From positions 1,364,001 through 1,428,000 of the forward strand of contig JAHQRK010000006.1 of the NCBI GenBank assembly GCA_019828595.1: 64,000 nucleotides of DNA, given 5' to 3'. The translations under genes were made by a program, and so were the position numbers. This document shows, in pieces, positions 56,004 to 64,000 of the stretch (its first letter is position 1; the number at the start of each line of letters is the position of its first letter). The notes beneath the pieces are model-generated. The model ran no database searches, was not told the origin of the DNA, and saw nothing but the letters and a program-made list of their open reading frames with translations. Source of the DNA: Aphanomyces cochlioides (lineage: Eukaryota > Oomycota > Saprolegniomycetes > Saprolegniales > Verrucalvaceae).

Positions 56004-57347
56004 CTATTGCTGCAATTCTTTCACTGCCCAAAGGTGCTCGATTATGTCGCCTCTCAACTTGCTGTGGCGTATAGCATCGCGCAATCTATGTTCGATGTTT
56101 ATGACCTGAGCAAGCTTGGGAGGGATCGCTAGTATGTTGGGATCAAGAACAGTCGCCAATGGAGGGATTGCGTGGAAGCGTAAAGCATGCCCATCGTCAA
56201 ACAAAGTTGTATCGTCGTCAACACACTCGCTTTCGACAATCATGTTGTGTAGTACTACTATACACGCCCTCATTACCATCTTCATCATATTGATTCCCCA
56301 CAGACGGTACGGGCGACTGATAATACCCCATCGTGATTGAAGGACGCCAAATGCACGTTCTATATCCTTACGAGCCGCGGAATGAGCTGTGTTAAAGTTT
56401 TTTGTCTTGTTGCAAGTAGGGGCTCGCAGCGGTTTGACAAACGTAGACCATTCGGGATAAATGCCATCAATAAGCAAGTACGGGAGATTGTAGACATTTC
56501 CTATCGTATTGCATGATTCACGCATTGTCGGTGCGTCCTACACATACCGTTTACTTTGTATTCGATGACAGGAGTTCGCCCTTCGATCATGGAATCAAAC
56601 AGGTTTGAGTGTTGCAGGATGTTGATGTCATTCAGCGATCCTGGTAGTCCGAAATGACAATGCCAAATACGAAGGTTCACATCGGCCCATGCTTCAAGTA
56701 CAACTGTCGTTCTTTTGCCCTTGGTATTGTCCAGCATGAGCAGTCGGACATTTGGACCATTCCCAGCGCATGCAGTCTAAAGATCCAAGCATCCCTATGA
56801 AGCCACACCGGCTATTGAGTTCAAGGAGCCGCTTAACATCATCCGAATTTGGCTCTCGTAGATACACAGGTCCAAAGCAAGACACAATGGCAGAGCAGAA
56901 TCGCTTCAATGATTCGACGGCAACGTTTTCACTGAGTTCAAGATTGTCATCGAGTGAATCAGCAGAGGCTCCGTACGCCAGCATTCGCAACGCAGCCATG
57001 GTTTTAAGTAGTGGATGGAAGCCAGGTTTACCTGCAGCGTTTCTTCGTTGTGTAAAGTACTTATCGTGACCAACCACTGCATTGTAGACTCGCAAAAAGA
57101 CTGGTTTTGACATTCGAAACCTACGGCGAAAGTCTCTGTCATCGTACACTGCATTGCTGTGAAAGTATTGTTCCTTCAACCGTTGAACCTTGCCTTGTGG
57201 GTCACGACGCTTGTTTGCTGCTCTCAGTCGATGTGGCTTGATGGTTTTAATGTTGTTCACAAGAAGGTGCTCCATGAATAATGCCTCCTCTTCTTCGCCG
57301 TCGTCGAGAAGTTGGTGGAGGTGGCTCTCTCGTCCGTTCGTATTCAT
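56004..57347 (-). pseudogene. Harbinger 3 DDE transposase, two frame breaks
   Basis: Three frames in order: 57347-56694 (KTIKPHRLRAANKRRDPQGK ... GMLGSLDCMRWEWSKCP, first Asp), 56737-56501 (RTTVVLEAWADVNLRIWHCH ... GSLNDINIL, second region) and 56525-56004 (YLLIDGIYPEWSTFV, AARKDIERAFGVLQSRWGII, with the final Glu). This is the 'plant transposon protein' branch of DDE_Tnp_4. Breaks lie near 56700 and 56515. Confidence 0.85.
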
Positions 57348-57509
57348 AGCACGTCAGTTTCGTGAATACGACGAATGGGATCTCAAGTAACGATATAGCC
57401 AATGATTTAACTCGCACTGCTGTGAGAATTGACCCTTAGCTATAGCTACCTGCTAAAGCCATTTCCAAATTTGGCTATAGCAATAGCCAACACGTAATGA
57501 TGCTCTCAG

Positions 57510-58350
57510 ACAAGTCACAGAGAGTCGGTGGCTTCAAAGAGCGGCCAGTGATGCCACGACTGACTCATGCAATGCTCATTTCGCAGAGCTGGCTTGCAGC
57601 AAAGGACTCCAAATGTTCCTCGATGGCTCCAGATGGGGGGTCGCTATGCTCGATGGACAAAGACGGTCCAGAAGACAAAGTGCACTGGGGTGAGGCCATG
57701 AGTGAGGCAAAAAGACATTCCCAATGCCCTGATTACTGTAGATTTCTCAAGGGAATGCCAATGTGTAATGAGTCCAAGCAACAGATGTGACACTGTAGAA
57801 CACCAGCTTTCTATCACTGTCTCTCCATTCCACAAGAGTACTCATTGGGAGTCGAGAATTGCATACGCTACATTGCGCGGCTTGTTCAGAGAATTATCCC
57901 GGGGAGATCCCTGGACAGAAGGAGATCTACAGCGTGAGATATGTCAAGTCGCACAGGATCTCCGCCGCGTCGAAAGCGCGTCTACTGCGAAATTGTCCAG
58001 CGATCCAAGTACCACAAGCACCACCACGTTATTTCAACATTTCGCTCATATTATCTAGAATAATTCACGGAAATCATAAACTATTTTGGTCCAATTTTTC
58101 AAAATTGATTTTATGTATAAAAAAGACTGAATTTTATTTAAATAATTGTCTGGATATTATGAGCGGTAAAATTGCGATATTTTGACTGGTACAATCGTGC
58201 TGGACATGTACGAGTACAACCTTGGAACCCGTGGCCATGCAGAGGCAGGACAGCAAGGACCTATGCAGCTCACAGAGCTTGGTCAATGCAAAGGCATTAC
58301 AGAAGGCATGAACGTAGCCGTCAGTTGATTTTTCACCCCCACCATCGAGT
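57510..58350. other. spacer, no gene seen
   Basis: Short open frames without domains; AT-rich from 58040 to 58170. Confidence 0.4.
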
Positions 58351-58353
58351 ACG

Positions 58354-60222
58354 ATGGTCTCTCTCTCCAAGTCGTTGGCCATGATGGCATGCAGTGTCGC
58401 GCTCGTGAATGCGCAGATCCCATCGTTCTTTCAGAGCCAAGATTCCAACTTGGAAAGCATCTGCAACAAAGACGAGTCGCAGAACGTCGTGTGCTTTAAA
58501 GACACCGACAATGTCAAGTACAACAAGGCCGTCTCGGTGGCGCGTTTGCTCATCTCGAAGAAGGCGTATTGCACGGGGTGGCTCTTTGGCTCGGAAGGCC
58601 ACATGATCACCAACAACCACTGCATCAACACGGCTGATGCTGCTGCCAACACTGTGGTCGAATTCAATGCGATCACGCCTGGATGCAATGATGCAGTCTC
58701 CATGGGAAGCAATCCTGGTGTTGTCGTTGCAAACAGTACGACGCTCTTGATCAACGATGTCATGTTGGACTTCGCCCTGGTCAAAATCAATTTGAATGCT
58801 GGCGCCAGTTTGAGCGATTATGGTTACTTGCAAGCTAGTCCTACAGACCCCGCTCTCAATGATCCGATCTACGTCGCTGGCCATCCTTTTGGCAAACCCA
58901 AGCGCATTTCCATGATTAAAGATGGCGCCCCTGGTAAAATTACCACGACGAGCTACACGGAACCAACAGACACGGACTGCCACAATGTCGACCGCTTGGG
59001 CTACAACTTGGACACAGAAGGCGGTTCGTCCGGCACACCAGTCTTGAGCGTCGCGACCAATCTTGTCGTTGGTCTCCACAACTGTGGTGGCTGCAAAGCC
59101 GACACGGCGGATTACGGCGCGAACTACGCCATCAAAATCACCGAGATTGTTAAACTTCTCCAAGACAAGAACCTTCTACCCAAGGATGCCGTTGCCTCTG
59201 CTCCAACTGCAGCCCCTACAGCTCCGCCCACTGCTGCTCCTATCGATGCTCCCACAGTTCCTCCGATGACTCCAGCTCCATCTCCAACGCTCCCTATCCC
59301 TCCTCCTGGAAGCTGTGTCCCTGAAAAAGCCAACTTTGATTTTTCGGGATACGACATTGCGTCTGTTTTCCCTCGTCAATTCGATGACTGCTGCGCCGAA
59401 TGCATCGCCACCGCGCGGTGCAAGGTCTACGTCTGGACCCCATTCAACGGCGGTACCTGCTGGCTCAAGTCGGCCAAGGGTGAAAAGATCATTTCGAATG
59501 GTGCACAAGCTGCGTCGCTTGCAACTGCGACTCCAGCGCCATCTCCAACGTTGGCCCCTCCCCCTGCTGGAACTTGCGTCCCTGAAGAATTGAACTCTGA
59601 CTTTGCCGGATTCGACATTGGCTCCTCGTCTGGCCGTCAATTCGACAACTGCTGCGCTGAGTGCGCAAACCTGCCTGGATGCAAGTTGTTTGTCTGGACA
59701 CCTTTCAACGACGGCACGTGTTGGTTCAAGTCGGCCAAGGGCGAACGTCTTCACTACGACGGCGCCCTTGCTGCGTCCGTCGCCACCGGCAGCGGCCCAA
59801 CGACGCCAACGACGTGCGGTGCCGTCGAACGACAGACTGACTACGGTGGCGAAGACATTGGCGATGCATGGGCTCCTCTTGAACAATGTTGTGATCTCTG
59901 CAAGAACAACGGCGCCTGCAATGCTTACAGCTGGTCGAACGGCAAGTGTTACTTTAAGAGCAAGCGGGCCGGCACCCGCTCGAAATTGGACGTCCACTCG
60001 GCTCGTGTGTACAAGTGTTCGGCCGTTGAAACCAACATCGACTACGTTGGCCTTGATGTTGCTGAAATTGCTGGTGAGACCGCTGAAGACTGCTGTGCAA
60101 TCTGCCGAGGATATCAAGGATGCCAAGCGTTTTCGTTTGCTCATGGCATTTGTTACTTGAAGAGCGGCAAAGCAGGCACAAGAGCCAACAGCGGCGTCGT
60201 CTCGGCCATCGTAAACAATTAG
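58354..60222 (+). CDS. secreted trypsin-like serine protease with four PAN/Apple-type domains
   Basis: 622 residues, intronless. Signal peptide of about 20 residues (MVSLSKSLAMMACSVALVNA). The protease part has His in TNNHCINTAD, Asp in MLDFALVKIN and Ser in EGGSSGTPVLS, the order of glutamyl-endopeptidase-like trypsins. A Pro/Thr/Ala-rich linker (TAAPTAPPTAAPIDAPTVPP) leads to four cysteine-rich PAN-like modules, each with a DxxCCAxC-type core (FDDCCAECIATARC, FDNCCAECANLPGC, LEQCCDLCKNNGAC, AEDCCAICRGYQGC) and a FxxGTCW/KCYFK strand. PAN modules bind glycans or proteins, so the enzyme likely acts outside the cell while tethered to a surface. The first two PAN modules are near duplicates, each followed by a PAPSPTL linker. 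Such proteins are typical of oomycete secretomes. Confidence 0.92.
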   Translation: MVSLSKSLAMMACSVALVNAQIPSFFQSQDSNLESICNKDESQNVVCFKDTDNVKYNKAVSVARLLISKKAYCTGWLFGSEGHMITNNHCINTADAAANTVVEFNAITPGCNDAVSMGSNPGVVVANSTTLLINDVMLDFALVKINLNAGASLSDYGYLQASPTDPALNDPIYVAGHPFGKPKRISMIKDGAPGKITTTSYTEPTDTDCHNVDRLGYNLDTEGGSSGTPVLSVATNLVVGLHNCGGCKADTADYGANYAIKITEIVKLLQDKNLLPKDAVASAPTAAPTAPPTAAPIDAPTVPPMTPAPSPTLPIPPPGSCVPEKANFDFSGYDIASVFPRQFDDCCAECIATARCKVYVWTPFNGGTCWLKSAKGEKIISNGAQAASLATATPAPSPTLAPPPAGTCVPEELNSDFAGFDIGSSSGRQFDNCCAECANLPGCKLFVWTPFNDGTCWFKSAKGERLHYDGALAASVATGSGPTTPTTCGAVERQTDYGGEDIGDAWAPLEQCCDLCKNNGACNAYSWSNGKCYFKSKRAGTRSKLDVHSARVYKCSAVETNIDYVGLDVAEIAGETAEDCCAICRGYQGCQAFSFAHGICYLKSGKAGTRANSGVVSAIVNN

Positions 60223-60392
60223 AATATATGTACTCAGTGATCTTGTTCACAACCGCATGCCAGCAAGTCGGTCGTCTCTATCCCACATTGACCATGCAAA
60301 TGCTGTGTGTCTCGCCAAATTTAGCGCCGAGTGTTGCGTGCGTTCAACTCCTCGTCATGGCTGCTGCACATACGCTCGCTATCAACTGAGGC

Positions 60393-60600
60393 GTGAGCAC
60401 ACCGCTGCATGTAGCTTGCTTTGCTGGTAGAACGGAATGCATGCAAGTGCTCCTGTCAGTGACGGCGATAATGGACGCCACTGGAAATTACTCATTCAAC
60501 GGCGTTAATGAAGTCGATAATTGCGGTCGGACACCTCTCCATGTAGATTGTCGCTACGGCCATGGAGACTGCGGCATCACTTTATGCAATCCGGCGCGAG
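60393..60600 (+). pseudogene. ankyrin-repeat fragment
   Basis: STPLHVACFAGRTECMQVLL and CGRTPLHVDCRYGHGDCG are two ankyrin-like repeats. The frame has no initiation context, is preceded by a stop (AIN-stop-GVSTPLH) and decays after about 70 residues. It may be a relic of a gene related to the ankyrin PARP's repeats or any other ankyrin gene. Confidence 0.45.
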
Positions 60601-60810
60601 GTCGCGCTTTGAACGCTTTTTCCTTTGCCCAAGTTGAGGTAGTCCCATGTGATATAGAGCGATCCCGACTAGTGATATCTCCTCCAAGATATTCGGTTAA
60701 CGTTAGTAAGATGCTGGGCACGTGCATTCCTCGCAAAAGCACACAGGGCAGCATGATGGTCCTTTTTTGATGGAAGGCGATCGTCGTATCGCTTTCGCTC
60801 GTTTGACATG

Positions 60811-60828
60811 TATCCGGATATCCGGATA
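60811..60828. promoter_or_regulatory. double TATCCGGATA motif
   Basis: Same 18 bases as at 53417; 333 bases upstream of the OPA3 start. A further TATCCGGA lies at 61035-61042. Confidence 0.45.
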
Positions 60829-61160
60829 ACATAATAAATGCTTGGGTGAACTTTATCTCACCAACTGATGAATTCATGTCATACATTTCATTCCATCCAA
60901 CGGTTCTCGATGGGATCTCAAGCGCCTCGGACGGAAGAGCTCAATGATGGCTATGCTTGATTGAATCACGCCGGGATTTGAATGAGTCTTTCCATCAGTA
61001 CTTCCTTGAACTATTTTACGGATAATAATATGTTTATCCGGACAGCTAGAATTATAGAGTTTGAGAGAAATCGTTTACGGATAAACATCATGTATCCGAA
61101 TAATTTGTCAATATCAAATGTGAGAGGTACTCTAAGTTGTCGGACGACTGAGAGAGAAAG

Positions 61161-61697
61161 ATGGTGGCGATTCCTCTCTTCAAAGTCGGCGGTCTTTTGC
61201 TGCGGACGCTGACGAAACCAGTCGCGAAAGCACTGAAAAGTCGATCCAAGACGCAGCCATGGCTGAATTCTATATGCAACTCCATCGGGCAGCGCCATCA
61301 TCGAGTGCTACTGAATATTCAAATGAGTATGCAAGGCCAAATTCATTCACGGACGGTGCAGATCAAGCCACTCCCAGCCGATCAAGCCGTCGAGAAAGGC
61401 GCGGATTTCCTCGGCGAGGTGCTGATTTTCTCTGTCGCGTTGGGCGTCGCCGCATACGAGTACGACCGAAGCAACAAGAGCAGCAAGGAGAAGGAACGCA
61501 AAGCGAACGAGCGCGATTTTCAAAAGCAGCAAGAAATCGACATGCGTTTCCGTCGACTGGAGCATCAAATGCGAGAGATGGACGACCAATTGGCGCTCTT
61601 CAAGGCTCAATTGGATGCTGCAACTGCCACATTGATCCAATTCCAGGAGGACAGACAGCACGAAAAACCTCCCGCGACGTCGAGATGGCTTTGGTAA
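61161..61697 (+). CDS. OPA3: OPA3-like mitochondrial protein
   Basis: 178 residues, intronless. Starts MVAIPLFKVGGLLLRTLTKP, the conserved OPA3 N-terminus that targets mitochondria, then KPVAKALKSRSKTQPWLNSI, the hydrophobic segment GADFLGEVLIFSVALGVAAY and a C-terminal coiled coil (RRLEHQMREMDDQLALFKAQ). OPA3 proteins sit at the mitochondrial membrane and affect its morphology; the exact activity is unknown. Its end is 61 bases from the end of the convergent TrpRS gene. Confidence 0.93.
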   Translation: MVAIPLFKVGGLLLRTLTKPVAKALKSRSKTQPWLNSICNSIGQRHHRVLLNIQMSMQGQIHSRTVQIKPLPADQAVEKGADFLGEVLIFSVALGVAAYEYDRSNKSSKEKERKANERDFQKQQEIDMRFRRLEHQMREMDDQLALFKAQLDAATATLIQFQEDRQHEKPPATSRWLW

Positions 61698-61758
61698 ACC
61701 TTACGCTAGTAGTGGCAATAGATTGTATCAGGATGCATGGATTTCGTTCTATGTTTCT

Positions 61759-63067
<1,309 letters not shown>

Positions 63068-63750
63068 CGGACAACAATAATCTCCTCTGATATGATTGGT
63101 CCAACTCCGTTAATTCTTTAATTCTTCCTCATTAAATGCGGTTAAAACAATAAAAATTCAATTTCTCAAAATAAGATATCTATAGTTTCTCGTTAAAGGT
63201 ATGTAAAACTAGAGAAAACAACGCTCTATCAGAAACTCTGCATTTTGTTTCTCACAAGAGCAACAGCATGGGCTACACTGCATGACTAGAGGCTGAGCAT
63301 TCCGATAACTCATGCCAATTTCCTGTTGATGTGCAAACATTGTCAAATTTCTACAACTTGATTCGCTAATATTTCTCAAATAATAAATTTTGATTGGTCA
63401 AAGTAAAAACATAGTAAATTTTAATTGGTCAAATTAATATTGATTACACTTGATTGGATACGATTAATTAGAATATTTACTATTAATAGCAAGGAATTAA
63501 CCCGATTTTCCAACCACATAAACGTGATCTGTCATTGTGACAAGTTGACAAGAGCAAACTGACTGTGAGATGGCTTAAAAGTCGATGAGTTCATTTCTTG
63601 CTTGCAACACGCTATGCATCGATCCTCTCTCATCGTATAGATGTGTCTCTTCAGGGAAAAGCATGCATATTAGCCCTAAAACGCAATCTTTAACGGGATC
63701 TCTGTATGTTTAGCAACCAAGTTTGCACGATTGACAGTTCTCTGTGATGC
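63068..63750. other. AT-rich spacer with CCAAT cluster
   Basis: Three ATTGGT/ATTGGA boxes lie at 63391-63460. No gene seen. Confidence 0.4.
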
Positions 63751-63751
63751 C

Positions 63752-63903
63752 GGAAAAGTCAAGCCAACAATGACTACAAGGTGCCCTTGCTAGCCAAGGG
63801 CCAGCGCTTGGAAGAACCGTATGTCTTGGACTCCACATCCTTGGCGAGATTCCGCAATTTAGTCAAGCAAACCAGCCGTCCCCATGAACCATACAAACTT
63901 TAA
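63752..63903 (+). CDS. possible terminal exon or relic, unknown
   Basis: A frame reads SQANNDYKVPLLAKGQRLEE, PYVLDSTSLARFRNLVKQTS and RPHEPYKL-stop. The amino-acid mix looks like real protein, but it is short, upstream is stopped, and no family is recognised. Confidence 0.22.
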
Positions 63904-64000
63904 GATATCGCCAGACATGGATACCACATGGAGTCAGACTACACCAGATGGTCACCGAATAGATCCCCCGGACTTTGCGATGAAGCTGCTCCACCAAGCA

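Larger units (their letters stand above)
55199..57505. mobile_element. PIF/Harbinger element 3, TIRs and TCA target duplication
   Basis: Ends begin GAGCATCATTAYGTGTTGGC on both sides (about 26 matching bases, two differences), flanked by TCA (55196-55198 and 57506-57508). Subterminal regions repeat words such as TAGCCAATG and GGCTAT many times. It belongs to a different family from elements 1 and 2: other TIR and target, and a plant-type DDE_Tnp_4 transposase. Confidence 0.88.

Noticed and set aside
59176..60144. 322-residue frame antisense to the PAN-domain protease
   Set aside because: Low-complexity mirror of Pro/Thr linkers and cysteine modules.

Overview
The window is nuclear DNA of a eukaryote, most likely an oomycete of the Saprolegniales (Aphanomyces/Saprolegnia type). 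This identification is an inference from several signs. Genes sit close together on both strands. Introns are very short (38-54 nt, GT-AG), and splicing them restores frame and family motifs. Two start regions match the oomycete initiator/flanking element (TCATTTCC-AATTTT type). The gene set includes a folate-biopterin transporter, a secreted protease with PAN domains, a sterol 24-C-methyltransferase (Peronosporales lack sterol synthesis, Saprolegniales keep it), PIF/Harbinger elements and a Crypton-like recombinase.

Layout. 1-4.2 kb: 3' part of an EF-hand/RCC1/F5-8C protein (minus strand, runs off the left edge). 5.3-13.1 kb: sterol methyltransferase, glutamine amidotransferase of anthranilate synthase, two unknown genes, a sucrose-type transporter and ribosomal protein eL43. 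13.2-21.9 kb: a soluble-adenylyl-cyclase-like protein fused to FYVE-like and PH domains, a divergently transcribed unknown gene, a DNAJC9-type co-chaperone, and a PX-RING protein. 22-36 kb: a transposon graveyard (Harbinger 1, pogo-like, hAT with flanking repeats, hAT C-terminal relics, a TA-flanked MITE, and a Crypton-like tyrosine recombinase with a second ORF). 37.0-44.9 kb: a 7-exon gene for a ~2,537-residue ankyrin-WGR-PARP protein. 45-50.9 kb: repeats and Harbinger 2. 50.9-55 kb: folate-biopterin transporter and an unknown basic protein. 55.2-57.5 kb: Harbinger 3. 58.4-63.1 kb: PAN-domain serine protease, ankyrin fragment, OPA3 and a bacterial-type tryptophanyl-tRNA synthetase.

The genes do not form one pathway. 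There is a signalling group (cAMP, phosphoinositide-binding, calcium and ADP-ribosylation proteins) and a housekeeping group (sterol, tryptophan supply and charging, ribosome, mitochondria). The clearest results are reconstructed gene models (cyclase 1,261 aa; PARP 2,537 aa; TrpRS 345 aa; DNAJC9-like 281 aa; TrpG 201 aa). In addition, three Harbinger elements are delimited to the base by terminal inverted repeats and 3-bp target duplications, one of them with an unoccupied copy of its own target beside it. No single system here looks wholly new. The unusual items are the cyclase-FYVE-PH fusion, the insertion in the PARP catalytic domain, and the membrane-anchored sterol methyltransferase.
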